DNA of 64,000 nucleotides. Origin: Branchiostoma floridae (lineage: Eukaryota; Chordata; Leptocardii; Amphioxiformes; Branchiostomatidae). Location of the stretch: assembly GCF_000003815.2 (NCBI RefSeq), contig NC_049985.1, forward strand, positions 6,587,120 through 6,651,119, in the 5' to 3' direction. The notes below the pieces were generated by a model that was given only the letters and a program-made list of their open reading frames with translations, was not told the origin of the DNA and ran no database searches. Positions 43,400 to 57,400 of this stretch are shown here, piece by piece (position 1 is the stretch's first letter; each line of letters begins with the position of its first letter). A program made the position numbers and the translations under genes.

Positions 43400-46280
43400 A
43401 GAAACTGAAGATTTCATATACCTCAGTTAAGTACATGTAAATAGGAATTTTTGAACTAGCCTTAGCACTAGCCATTACAAATATCAGTGATCCTCTTCTT
43501 ACCTTCTTCCCTTTATCGCCGGGGACGGCTAACCAACGGACTATATCACACTGCTTTCGGGAATGGGGATGTCGGTTTGCAATGCTGCATTTAGAGGATA
43601 CTACCGTACAGCAACTGTCACATTGCTGAGACTAATATACACCTTATCCCTGTTCGATACGAGCTACAGGCTCCATGACACACGGTAGCGCTGTGACCTG
43701 TGTGTACGTCTGAATCCGATCTGCACACTTAACCGCTAAGTGATCCGCTTTGCCGAGTCTTTCACGTTCCGGACCTGATCTAATTCTGCCACAGACCATT
43801 ACGCCGACAACTCAATTCTGAGAGAGAGAGCCGTTTGGAGCGGGCCTTTTCATTTTCGGTAACACAATATCGGCTGGTTCGGGATTGAGTTTGCATTGAC
43901 TTCACACCGCACAATTATACTGGATGCTATACGGGATGGCGCTTGAGTGGTGATATCCTATACTGCATTCTGACTATGGTTAGGTTTCAAAATATGGCAT
44001 GCAATCCAATCTTTAACGCGCCAAATATAATTAAAGCATACGTATCATAACGGTGCATTTTTTTAATGAAAGTATGCGTTTACTTACGTTTCACGTATCA
44101 TCGTTTTCATCGGGTTTAATTAAAATCATTCATTTCAGGTTATGATTCAGTCACATTTTACTGTCGTAGGATTTTCAAGTAGGCTGTTATGTGAACAGAA
44201 CCATCAACACAATCTAAGACTTCATTTTCGGTAACAAGATAGATGGATTGAATTATTCTGCCACTTGATTCCAGTGACGCTGAAAAAGAGAAATGGAGGT
44301 CTCTCGAAACGTCCGGAAGTAATTTGAAAGCTTTTCTTATTCAGTTGTAGAGTTTGGATAGTAGTATTTGAATATCGTTTACCTAAATGTCTTAACTGTC
44401 TAACCACGTATCAAATTACAAGACAGATGAATTAGGCACGACAAATGTACGACCATCGCAAGAATGTCCTCGGATTGCCATCGCACGACGTTCGTCTGAT
44501 GATTGTGACCGCGCCCGCCCTTACTCTCCTTGCAACTAGTTTACAATGATTAAAACGGTTGCCTTTTTAAGTTGTATGATACGAATTCTTCTGCTCAACG
44601 CTTGGATAAAGTAAACTTGATTTGGAAGAGAAAATTTGTTATTGATGGAAAAAAGTAACCTAGCTAAAATCGATAAATTGTTTTACTTTCATTTGATGGT
44701 AAATCTTGATGTACAGGTATTACTATAGTTGCCTGTTGCGAATTTTCGCTGAGATAAAAAATATAGTCAATTGCTTTGTAGCACAATAATGTTAAAGCTA
44801 GGCATGTATCACCTGAAAATGAAATTGATTTTCTGTGATCGTATTTAGGTCAATTACTATATTACATATTGCAATCTTCCTTGAATGCGGTCGGGAACGA
44901 TATGATTGTTCGGTTTAACAATGTTCATAAAAATAGAAGGAAATTACGTAAATGATCATCCTTCCATTTGACACTTATCGGTTGGAGGAAAGGCGGATCT
45001 TAATGTAGTTAAAGACAACCACTTAACTACATGGTAGAGTATAAAAATTGCATTGCTTCATCTTAGGATCAATGACACACATAGCCATTTGTCTATCGTA
45101 TGCATCAGAGAATATATGCATTACGTATATTGATGTAATGTCTAAATTGTTCATAGAAATTATAGCCTTTTGTGTACTTTAATGAAAATAATCATTATCA
45201 TTTATACAGAGAAGGCAATCGTTCTATTATGATAGGGAATACTAAATATTTGTACAGATCGATATGAATAGTCCCGCAGATATGGCTTTTCGTGACATGC
45301 TTTTGTATTAGGCACTGACTTAAATATTGGAATTTGGAAACATTTAAAGCGGTATCATGATAACCTGCACGCACTCTTTTTTCAGGAGAGATATTCTTTC
45401 TCACAAATGGAAAATACCTAGTCGGTAAGTTTCCAATACAGATTTGTTAACACTGTTAAACTACTGACGCCTTGCTGATAGCTTCAAGGGAAACTACAGT
45501 AGCTAAGTGCTGGATACCTTAAAATTGATATAAAACACCTTGGAAAATAATAGCACCTACTCCCACAAATCGTGATCATAGCTTGTCCAAAACACGAGAT
45601 ATCAAAACCGGACGTTCTTCTGCAGTGCCGAGGAAAATCGCCAAGGGTAAAATCCGATCATTTTATTATTGGGATCGGGACAGGACTCAACCGCATGCTA
45701 CATTCACGACGATCCATTCATAATCCATATTTATGCTAGCAGCTAAATCACTTTCATAACGTTACTTGCATCCAAAAGTTACCAAAATCAAAACCTTCTC
45801 GCTAACGACTTTTAAAAATTGGGTCGGATTGTGACTCCGGCCATGTTGCTTGGCTTGACCTTTATATTCAGTGCTGTATCTTGTATAAGGAAGCTCTTTG
45901 TTTGGCTAAAGTCTTGGAGATGTAATATCGATCTAGGTCTTATGTACTTATCTGACAAGACGGACCATAAAACATCGTAGTGACCCAGAATCTACAGCCC
46001 CGGCCAGGCTAGCTCCATTTATCCGTTGTCAGCAGAGTTAGAGCTGAGGTGGACAAACTTGCAGACGGCCGTCTGAGCCAAGCTGGTCAGAAATCGAAAT
46101 CGAGTGGAAAGAAATCAATAACTTGGAGCAGAAATGACTGCCCTTTTGTCAACAATGCAGAAAGACCTAGTAACTTACAATCTAGCTGCGAACCTAAATT
46201 CAATCATATTTAGATTACACACCAACTATTTGTATCTTTATAATCTTTGAAATGGGTGAAAAAAGACGTTTCATTCGTCT
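43400..46280. other. Intergenic, no gene seen
   Basis: AT-rich; nothing supported. Confidence 0.45.
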
Positions 46281-46284
46281 CCGC

Positions 46285-46397
<113 letters not shown>

Positions 46398-47022
46398 TTA
46401 TAACATGAAGCGTGCTCATGAAACCAATTCGTTTGTAGAGGTTGACTCTCGAAAAGTGCTTATCTATATCATTTGAATTTTGAAAATTACTTCCAACTTA
46501 TTCACAATGTCCTGAGAGTTTTGCCGTAGGCGTGCATATACAGCATTGACAATCCTGTATCACACAAGACTACTGAAATTAAGTGTGACACATCTGAGGC
46601 AATACAGACATCCCTCCGCGAACACCTTCATAAAATAAACCTTCTGCAATTTCCACCGGGGGCTGTCACGTGTGTGTGTGCATTCTATGAATGCGGTGAC
46701 ACCGAGGACAGAAGGAGTCATCTGTTCCATTTTAATATTTCAGCTACGGATTACAATATATTGCCCAGATTTCTAGTCATAGCATTTCGGGTTAAATCGA
46801 GAACCCATTTCAATTTACGATGATTACATCTAGGGGAGTATAAAGCAAAGAGCCCATAAATCAAATGAACCTCTTGGTTGATTCCTCCTTAAGAATATAT
46901 ATCATACACGGTGCATACCAATAAGGGGTATTTTGAATCTTACCGAAAAGAGGAGTAAGTGGGATCTACCTCATGACGTAATATTCTCCTCTCAACCGGA
47001 AAGGGGCGATATTGACTTCCTA

Positions 47023-47075
47023 CAACCTTTGACCCTTTACTGACGTCACACTTACATTAAGTCACGTGTTCAGAG
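47023..47075 (+). promoter_or_regulatory. Copy C of the CRE/E-box repeat
   Basis: GCGATATTGACTTCC and ACAACC precede TTTGACCCTTTACTGACGTC, a 12-nt spacer and GTCACGTGTTC. The upstream words are shared with copy D, so the repeat is longer than the two motifs. Confidence 0.65.
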
Positions 47076-48410
47076 AGATTTGGGACTAAGAATTCCGTTG
47101 TGTCTAATTTCTTTTGTCGGAGATTACTTTGTTACTTCATAATGAATCCTACCCAGTTGAAATATGACGCACCTTTTTTTCTCACGCATGGTAATTGGAA
47201 GAATATAATTGAAAATAAGTTTAAAAGCACACCAGGACACATTGTGCTCATAAACCCTCCATCTGTATGCAACAACTTAGTTCCACCGCCCACGTAAAAA
47301 TCATTTCCAGGCATTTGAGACAATACCAGACGACAGGTTAGTCGAACGTATTTGGCAACATCTGTGCTTGTACATATTTCAACCGTGAAGTCGATTTCCT
47401 TACGGGCGTTTTTCAGAATTAACATGTCAAACTTTTCTGACCAGAGAAGACATACTTATCCAAATACATGTAGTTAAAAGAAACTTTTGACATATTACCT
47501 AGTACATGTATATCTCTGCACATACAGGCCGTGATCATGGGCCGCCTTTTAGAAAACTGCAACGTTCCTAATTAATCCCAGATTGGCTACCCACAGCATA
47601 TTCCAAGTAGCACACTGCAAACTTGGGGATTCTGGCATTCATATCGCGTATTAAGCTAAGATTACTACAAGCGTCCCTAGCATCAATTAATGAGGTACTG
47701 CAAAAGAAAATCCACCCCATAGAGAAATTCCTGGAAACTGGTACACTTACTAGAGAGGTTCAATGTATCGATGAGCATTCAAAGGCATTCTAATAAAGAG
47801 TAATAATCATACAAAAAACATAGTAATGATATAATTAGTTCCAATTACGCCACAAGACAACATATTACAATATTCGCATCGTTTAACAAAGAGTACGATT
47901 CGATTTGTGTTTTTAGTGTATGTTGCCTATGTGATGCAAGATTAGACATCCGTTAAAAGAGTTCTCCAATTAAAGTTGGGATGAAACATGTCCATATTAC
48001 CCAGCAACATTGATTATTCATAGTCACATATTGCGCTGTGTTACTTACGTTCTCGTGACGTGATTGCCTCATTTATCCTGCAGCTATAGATGGCAGCAGT
48101 CGCCATAAGGTCCGCGACCCAGAATGTTTTTTACCTTTCAATTGAGGCCTCGTCATGCAGCAAGAGTTGATGCTGCTAGCCTTAGGATATGTGCATTAAG
48201 ATTATAGACCCTAATGGGTGGTCTCAATGTAGTATCTGCTGCATCATCTATATCGAGACGAAATGAAATGCCCTTTCAGGAACATGTACATGTATAGAGG
48301 AAGCTGCCGGGGGAACAACACTGTACCATTTCTTTCTGTCATCAAAAGCTGCCTGCCATCAACAATCAAAACCTGAGCTTTTCTAGAATAAAAAATACAA
48401 ACACTAGACG

Positions 48411-48612
48411 TTATACAGCAGTACCAATGATACCCATCAGAGAGAAATAGACAACATTAATCTTTGTCCTCCCAAAAACCTACTCATAGATCAAATATCA
48501 TCACATTCCATCCAGAAGCTCTTAATTTTAAGTGACCAAAAGTATTTGGGACACAGAGACACACACATAGACACACCAGAAACAATACCTCCAACTTCCA
48601 TGGAGGTAATAG
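48411..48612 (-). repeat. Dispersed repeat, copy 2 (inverse of 34137-34373)
   Basis: On the minus strand: ACCTCCATGGAAGTTGGAGG, a (GT)-rich tract, TTCTGGATGGAATGTGATGA, TATTTGATCTATGAGTAGG and TTGGTACTGCTGTA. Both copies carry microsatellite-like sequence at the same internal place. Confidence 0.8.
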
Positions 48613-48619
48613 CAAACAA

Positions 48620-50670
48620 ATAGTCAACAAGTACTAAATATTATCATGGAAGCTCATCTGTGTTGGTGGTGATCATGGTACAATGTTTAACTTTCTTCCA
48701 ACACACTTTCCTCCACTGTCGCCTCCTTCTGGATCAGTAATGACCAATCGCTTTAGAGCGTTAACTCGCGAGAGTTACAACAGTGGTCGTTGAAAATTTG
48801 ATCCGATTTTGTTGGAGAAAAGTTTAACATTGTACCAAGCAAGAAATATACATTTACACTTAATGATTTATTTACATCAAGTGGTTAACGTTGGATGCCG
48901 AAATTAACAGTGTACAAGTCCTGATCCTTGTTAACTAGATAAAAGAACATTCAGGACATTACAGCCATCGCTGAACAGAGACAAGGGACGGCATAACTGT
49001 TTGGCAGCTTTTAATCCACTGGACACCGTGACGTTATAGGCTATGAGAATCATTGGGTACCTCATTTCTTGACAAAAACTAGTGCTGGGCAGCTGAAAAT
49101 GTGGTCCATTGTGTTGGAAATTGTAGCTAAATCCTGTTACAGAAGGAACTCAGGTGGCTCTCAACGGTTCCCGAACTACATGACACACATACCCACAATA
49201 TTCACGCACGGGTAGAAGCAATCAGGGAGGACTCAGAATTCTCGTCACGTTAAAAATCAAGATATGGGCGAGGACAAAGACCTTCTGAGCTGAGGTTGAG
49301 ATTTCCGTAATGCCGTAGGATTGACCATTGCCGGCAGTCATATATCCTCCATCTTATGATTAGTTTATCAAGATTCCGTGCACGCACGCAGACGCATACC
49401 TGCATTTCTAAAAGAACGCGATCTGTATTCTGATAGGGATGGCTATCAACAGGTGCGGAAGGAACGATCGAATTGGAAGACTTGGGTTAGAAGCAACAGT
49501 GGTCCTGATCCAATTTCCAACTCTCGCCAGATGTTATATGATACGGCGAGGAAAGTGTGGCAGGTCATTTGGATGATGGAAACGCCCCGGCCGAGCAATA
49601 ATTTCTTTGGACCACCGAAACCAACGGTTCATATTCACGTATTTGTCTTCGTCATATTTATCAGACTCAGAGTGTACCTATGTCACGTGTCTACAGTTCT
49701 TTAAAGTATTTTGTTCTTTTGGCGAATTCTTGGCATTTGAGGTGCCGTCCACGCAATGCCACACCGTGCCGGGCACTCTGCTTTTTGAATTCTTTGTAGC
49801 TTGTTTGTTTTTGCCTGTTTGCTTCACTCTGCATTTGTTCATACGCACAGATTGTTTGACATCGACCGTATGTATATTATGTAAATAGGTCAAAGTAAAT
49901 AGATTTGAAGATATGATACGTAGCTGAACAGATATCTTCAATCTCTCTTATTGATTCCGCTTTCTTAGTTGATTTCAGCAATGCGTATTTTTGCCAAAGA
50001 TATCTAGAACGGTTAAACGATTTATTGTTTTTGAACTGTAATTTTTATAGTTCGGATACCGTTTTTGAGTAAGCGTTTTGGACCTTCCATTCATGGGTCG
50101 ATTAATCAGAAAATCAATGCCCAGTATTGCTACATTAGAGAGGAATAAAACAGTGAATTGACGACAGATGGGCGATATGAAGCGGTCCCGCCGCAGGGTC
50201 GCGGCTACATTCACCGCACGAACCGCGCCGCCGCGCTGTGGAAAAGTCGCTTTTCTCCGCACAGAACATCAATCCTACGGCATGCCGTCAAATGTGATGA
50301 ACTTGTGCAGATTATTATTTCCACATAAAGGATTACAAAACACACGCGCCGCCAAGTAGAAGTCCCCGCTGCATTTTTCAAAGCTAAAATAGTTTCAGAT
50401 TGTGTCCGGGACGAAGTTTGGAGGGTGAAGGATGCTGTGTCCTCTGATTGCCTATATAAGCTAGTAAAATTTGACCGTCCTTGGGAAGATGGGAACGGCT
50501 GTAACACTAAATGATGCGTTGATGAAGGCAAGAAAAGGTAATAAAAGATACACAAGGCAACAATTACTCAAGAGATTGGCTACATTTTGAAAACCGTGAT
50601 GATGTGTTAAGGAAAAGATCAAACTGTTTTCCAGCTAAGAAAATTCTCAGCCCTTTCCAGCTCGCTAACC
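48620..50670. other. Intergenic, no gene seen
   Basis: Open frames here show no domain and no splice context. Confidence 0.45.
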
Positions 50671-50684
50671 CAATCACCCTGACA

Positions 50685-50745
50685 CGTGACGTGTATCACA
50701 TGTGACTTCAGCAATGGGTTAAAGGTTGTTGGAAGTCAATATCGC
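50685..50745 (-). promoter_or_regulatory. Copy D of the CRE/E-box repeat
   Basis: On the minus strand: GCGATATTGACTTCC, ACAACC, TTTAACCCATTGCTGAAGTC, 12-nt spacer, GTCACGTGTC, then GATTGG (inverted CCAAT). The CRE half is mutated (TGAAGTCA). Confidence 0.6.
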
Positions 50746-51722
50746 CCCCCGTCACGCCCGAGAGAAGATTAGCAAGTCTAATTATGCTTATTTGAAGAAC
50801 AGTTTAACATTTTATACAACGTGGTTTATCAACTCAGATGGACTTTCATGCTAAAAATAATAATTGGCTTGTTTGCTATTCTAAACAATACATGTACAAT
50901 GTTCAAAACCGCACCCTTAATTTTGTTTAGTGATTCAGTATTCTACATTACAGTCAGTGTATCATCGCACGTTTTAGATTGCATAGATGAAATAGAAAAC
51001 AACTGTCCAGGAAACTTTATCCTTGATACAGCAATTTTGCAGAGAAAAATTGCAACCACTTACTACATATACATTATGTATGTTCTAATTATCTTACTTT
51101 TCCATCATATCATTTTACTATCGTAATCTATTATACCTAGGTCCATATGGCTATTACTATCATAATTACATTTACGTGTTATCAAATAACCGAAGGTATA
51201 GAATTGTAACTCACACGGTCTGATCACCGAGAACTTAGCTGTCCGGCGCCAAACCTGACAGACCAGACTATTAGTTTCGACTTTCACGATCACCCACTTA
51301 CTATCTCAATGTGAGTTTACAATGCGCGCTGCCAAGCGTCAAATACGCACAAAAACGAACCAAATTTAGTATTGATGTACTGTAAAATGGTAATGGACCA
51401 ACGGTTACATTTTCTAATCCTGTTAATCTTTCGAGGAACGTTAACGGTAAAACGGAAATACAAAGTTTTGAATAGGCAGAGGCGCCACAGTTAGAGAAGC
51501 AGCTGGTTGCAGGTGGCTATCGTGAGACGGGCAATGAGATGGCCTACTGAATGATGCTCATAATGTCTGTTCCCAAATATAGGTTATCATGCCTAGTTTC
51601 AGGGGGAGGTCATGTGTATGCAGTTGTTTTTATAGATCATGATGGGTTTCTACTGGTTTATATCCACCGAATTTTGGATATTAGTCTATATAAGATGGAC
51701 GGAGGGTATGGACTCCCGCCAT

Positions 51723-51780
51723 CATTTGACCCATTTCTGGCGTCACAAGTGCAGGAAGTCACGTGTTCACGGCGATTGGT
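51723..51780 (+). promoter_or_regulatory. Copy E of the CRE/E-box repeat
   Basis: TTTGACCCATTTCTGGCGTC, 12-nt spacer, GTCACGTGTTC, then GATTGG. The CRE is one base off (TGGCGTCA). Confidence 0.6.
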
Positions 51781-51789
51781 TCAGACGGC

Positions 51790-53560
51790 TTATGAAGTCT
51801 GTGCGAGTCAGTTGAAATTTTCAGTCTGATTCTTCATAAATCTTTTGAATTGTATTTTCTATTTTCATTTTGTTTGCAGATGTTTCAGATTCACTTAGGA
51901 TTTTTCGAAGAGATAACTTGCAGAAATTATCTTTCGTGCGAAGAGTAATGATCTTCAAGATCAATTGAATACAATTCATGGATATGGCTTTTTAGGAATG
52001 ATGCACCAGTGATGCTACATATCCTATCTGGAAAAGTGCCAGAACAAAGCAGCATCACTTGCGTCCAAACGTAAGAAAGATGAAAGTTAGCAGCAAGGCA
52101 CGGTGCCAAGTTTGCCTGTTTCCTTGCTCAGCCAGGCCATGGCCATTACGATATACATCTATATATCTTGCCACAAACCCTAAGGCATCAGATGAGAAGA
52201 TAGTAATGATTTTCCTGTAATCCCGAAAGTGCACGCATATCATGGACGTTCCTGTAATTTGATACCTCCATAATCTAACAGTTCACTCTAACTTTGATTT
52301 GATATTCCGTCCGGTAATCAAATTACACGAGCAGCCTTGACATTTTACCTAATCAGCTCATTTGATTTTGACAGGTACTCCTCAAATCCATTACTGATGG
52401 TTGTCTCCAACGGTAACGGGAAAAGGTTTCCAATCGTTTGTATCACCATTACAATTTGTTACCAACGTCTTATGATTTAATATACATGATCCACCACTTC
52501 TATCACGTCACAGATATAACCCGTGACTCAGTGAGCAGTGGTTACAAGTTACAGGGTGTGTATGGCGTCTCCCGTCTCTATTCATTGATGGTTGTATTAA
52601 AGGCCCTGTTGTTACTATGACGTCATGAAAGTAGTTATTCCATTTATTAGTAGATGATTGCTTTTACTGTTGTACTGCTGAAAGTACTTGCTGTACTGTG
52701 ATACCATTCAAATCATTGTCCGAACCTCACAATTCAGCCTTTCAGGCTGCAATGAGTTTCGTCTTCAATAAAACTTGAAACTTGAAGATTTTTCCTCCCT
52801 TAACAGCGGTCGGTGCAAATTCCAAAATTTGGGTAAAAAAAAACATTTTCTTCTGCTTATGCTAAAAATATCAGTTTGATCCTGTTATAAACTGTATTCT
52901 ACCAAGAACACAGATGGAGTTTCAATGGATGAAGAATAAATGAAGATCTTAATTGCACGTGTTTGCCCTGATGGGCTAAGTACAGGTCATATGGTAACAA
53001 CCAAATAGATGTAACGATGGAAACAATCACATAGTTATATGTGCATATATATATATATATATCTACACGACAATCTAGTCTTGTACATTCGACTTTCTCT
53101 CACTTTTTGGTAGTTCCATGTAAAATCCTTGTTGCCCTCCAACTATACAGATGGGTCCGATACGAGCGACAGAGCCCCCACCCAATCCGCTAGAAATATA
53201 GCACATGGCGCCAGGCCAACTTTTAACATGTACGTAAGTGGCGATATAACTGAAGTGCAGTAAAGTATTCAGTCGTGTCGAGAGAGAAAATAAGATGGAG
53301 ACGGTAGAAGAACGATAGTCTCCCAATCACTCATACATAGCAGATGTAGCGGTAATTACGATGGATTTGCATGGTTGGTGAACATCCTACATGTCCTCAC
53401 AGTACCGGCATACGGTGCGCACATGAAGCATGCCATCACATCACAGTATATTGGCACACAGTGTGCAGGTGACTGATGGAGTCACTGCTGCTGAGTCGAC
53501 GAGCGTGTGACACGTACCCATTGTCTTAACTAATGTTCATCCCACTGCGTCTTGTCGAGC
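51790..53560. other. Intergenic, no gene seen
   Basis: A short (AT)n at about 53046-53061. No gene supported. Confidence 0.45.
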
Positions 53561-53564
53561 CAAC

Positions 53565-54400
53565 ACATTCTAAGACTAAGAGATGGTAAAACTCAGTCAT
53601 CATTTTTCAATGTCTAAGGCTAGCGTGATTTAGCTGCCCGCCCAGCACCCAGTCGGTACTCTGTGGGGAGGGGGCAGATACAGCCCCAGAGAGCGGAGTT
53701 TGCGTTACACAGACTACTAAGATTATCTATCAAGAAACTCATTATTGTAACTGTTGTACAAGACACATCGGAAACCTTGGATGATGCTTGCCGCTGGTGC
53801 AGCTTAGTAAGCATTTTTCAATGTCTAAGATTACAACTACCATGCGTTTCACTGTCGTAACTGTCGTTCAGCCCCCAGAATCGTGTCCAACAGAATATGA
53901 GATTTTATCAACAGTAAAACATGTTTCATTGTCTAAGATTACAGCTACTATCAGCTGCCTATTCACAGCATGTTCACCTGTTGGACATTATCAAGCAAAC
54001 TTTCCATTGAATTTCACTGCCAATATAACGGACTCATCATGTTTCAACGACTAAGACTATACATCAAACATAAGTTGTTATTCAACCCACTGTAGTCTAT
54101 CAAGCAAAAGTTCTAAGATACGCTGCCGCCGGCACACAGTTACCGTTCTTCAACGTCAAAGACAACAGGCTATATGACGATGACGAACGTCTAAGACTAC
54201 AGCTATCATGAACTTCATGTCGTAACGATTTTTCAGCCCACAGGATATTGTCAAGAAGACATCCTATGCAACCCTGATCTTAACTCACACATGACTTAGA
54301 AATCATTTCAAAGTCAACATCAATTTGCCATTGGTTCGATTTCATGTCTAACACTACAAATATCATGAAGATGGTTTCATCATTTTAACTTACGAAGACT
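53565..54400 (+). repeat. Degenerate tandem satellite, about 107-nt period
   Basis: TTTCAATGTCTAAGATTACA-like blocks recur near 53605, 53815, 53921, 54039, 54147 and 54340. Most spacings are close to one or two periods of about 107 nt; TCNCTGTCGTAACTGT and AGCCCACAG-like words recur between them. Confidence 0.7.
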
Positions 54401-54439
54401 ACACAGAAACTTTTCTGTACAGTCTTCGCAAGATAACGT

Positions 54440-57400
54440 AAGAACGACACATTGAATACCTGTCAAATCTCATTCCTAAGAAGGCCCTCTGTAATTCAAA
54501 TATATATCCTCCACTGAGAGGGTATCTAAACCTCCTAACTGTTGCGGAGTTATATAATTAAAGGATTATAGATCGAATGCATACCACCGTATCGATGCAG
54601 TAGATGTAAAACCCTCCAATAATCTCCCCCAGATTGAAGCCCTGTATACAGGAGGCACAGGTACCATGGCGCGTGTCATGATCCCTCCCACTCACCTTCC
54701 AGCAGCTGAGAGCCCGATAAGATTAACCGAAAATTAATGATACCGACACATGCACCAGTGTGAGTTGTGATAAGAGCTCCCTTGGGTGGAGTTCTCGGTG
54801 CCAGGAAGCTATCTCCGCAGCTGGAAATGTCACTCTGTCGTCGGTGGACCACATCTTGGCAGCTTTTATTGAACATCACACTTTTGTTCAAATTACCGCA
54901 GCTTATTTCACATTCATTTCACGCGAACATTCCAGCCAGCCTCCTCCTGATAGCATTGGAGGAAGGCTAACCAACCATTTAACATTTCGTATGTTTTCCT
55001 TGCAGTCTATTCAAGTGCCCAGAGGTATAACTAAGCCGACAGGTTGTAAAATCCTTTCCCGATACCCAAAGCGAAGGGCTAGCTTGTTCAATACCATCCA
55101 GGATTATTCACGTCTATCATTTCTTGAGACTCTCATTGATTATAGAACACCGCCATTCTTCAACTGACCAGTCCAATAGTCTGTGCCCCCTCCCCCTATA
55201 CTCCAATGTGAATGATTCATTTTATCACATTCGGAAGGAAACTTTCCATAAACATTCTATGAATTTGCAATGAAACATTTTACAACATTAACATTCCGTC
55301 GGACACTGCAAACTCGCATTCTTATGGACAACGTGAATAATTCAAGTAGCATTTAAACGGCCACAAACATACCTCTGAGTATGAAGATACTGTCAACCAG
55401 GCTTCATTTGTGTAGTAAAGGTCAGCAACAGAATCATCATTCAAAGTTTTGTGAAAGATTATGCTGGGTGCGTGGGTGTAAATGCCTTCTTATTCCGGTC
55501 AACAAGGAAGAGAACAGCCCAGTGTATTTTGATTTGTTACTGTGCACCAAGCTCTGAAGAAGTGTTATTCAATAACTCACATTTATTCTCCTGATGATTG
55601 GACAAAAGCAACGTTGCTTATAGAGGCAGCCATTAATAATGAGTCGAGTCATGAGAAACAAAGGACTACACACTTAACAGTAAAAGTACAATTCAGCCCA
55701 TTCGTGCTGCCAAATCTAGACATTAGAGATTTTGTAGGTCAGCAATTTCTCTCATCATGATGCTGAAACAAAATACATCAATAATCAAATAAAGAGACCT
55801 GTAAGAAAATTGCAACAATGAGACCCAGTTGTCATCTAAATCAAATGCCGTTACCGTTGAATGATGTAAATACCCCTGAGAAGATTTGTACATATAGAAT
55901 AAAGTCGATGGAGTTCCTTTGGTTCATGAATGCATGTACATATCCCGTACATGTACATACTGGTTACAGATTACAATATCATAATTAACTCATTCGTTTT
56001 TGAACAGTGGTGTTCAGAAAGAAACAGAACAGAGCAGAAGGGCTATTTGCCTGCTATTACGTCGTCAGATTTCGCCGTTCAAATAGATGGGGTTGTGTAC
56101 TGTTTGGAATTGGATCGTAACCTGAAGAGGGCCTCGGCTTGACGTATTTCTCTTACAAGCTGTGGGGAGGAAACTCTGGTTTGGTCCTAATGTATAGTTC
56201 TCTACGTGGCAAACATTTCTCAGGGACATACCACAGAGATAAAACAGTGCAACGGTGTTTGAACTACAGTCTTCCTCGGGGTTCAAGTCATCTAATATCC
56301 GGAACGTTAACTTGTTGATTAAAACATCAAAGACAACTGATCCTAAATTTAACTATATCTTTACACCGTGCATATAGACTTAAAATCGTATGTTAGATGT
56401 TTCAATATAGACCTTGCATGTTGATAGATGTACACACTGTATACTATTTTCTAGCCTTTGTGTAGTTTGTGGGAGAAGAAGACTTGGACTGTTAATAACA
56501 GTATCAACAGTATTCAGCTATGATTTTGCAACTGAAACTGTACCAGGATTTATGCCCCATATGAATGGGTTCAAAAGTTACGCTCCACATAAGTTTTGTC
56601 TTCTGCTTAACAGAATAACTCTTATGTTTAATATCTCTTGCTCAATGTACAAAACTACAGCTAGAGTTGGAAGGGTGAGCTAGACTGTGCCAAAAGGAAA
56701 AGGAAATGAGAAAAGAATAATCATTCTCGCACCAGGCACTTCTAAGAATACATCACATTTCCTTTGACTGTTACACACAGCGGGCAATCAAGCATAGTTG
56801 CCGGCAACAATCTTTAATAAATGAGTTTTAGTGATAGTATAATGCAATCCCGCGCCACTTCACTAAGTCACGTTTTCTTTGACTGTGAAAGGAAGCAATG
56901 CGCCTCGGTCTTAAATCAGATAAGACAGAATTTGGAAGGCAAGTGTAAGTGAATCAAGTTTAAAAGGGAGCGTTATCAACGCTAGTACACGTTTTAAGAC
57001 CTCGTGATCCATTCGATTACAACCTCTTGGACCTCGACATCTGTACGTATTCCACAAAAACTAAACATTGAATGGTCGTCCATCGCCAGAAAATGCCAGG
57101 ACGTGCACTGCATTACAATCGGGTACAAAAGACCACTTCTTATTTTCATTCAAAAGGCTCTTTTAGCTCATGCCAATATCGCTTGACGACTTGAGACTAT
57201 ATTTCCCAGGTCCTCAGGCCATTCTAAGCTATCGTTAGCTTGATCTGCTGAGTGTGGCAAAAGATAAGATGCCCTTTGCCGTCGATAAGTCACCACCCTG
57301 TACGGTCTTGATTGGTAAATATCACCCCTACGTGGGGCGATGTTTTAAAGGGGGATGAGCACAGGGCCAGCGGGGTCAACTATAAATATGGAGGGGACGT

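Noticed and set aside
54760-55167. 135-codon frame
   Set aside because: GTG start, no domain, overlapping equally open frames on both strands.
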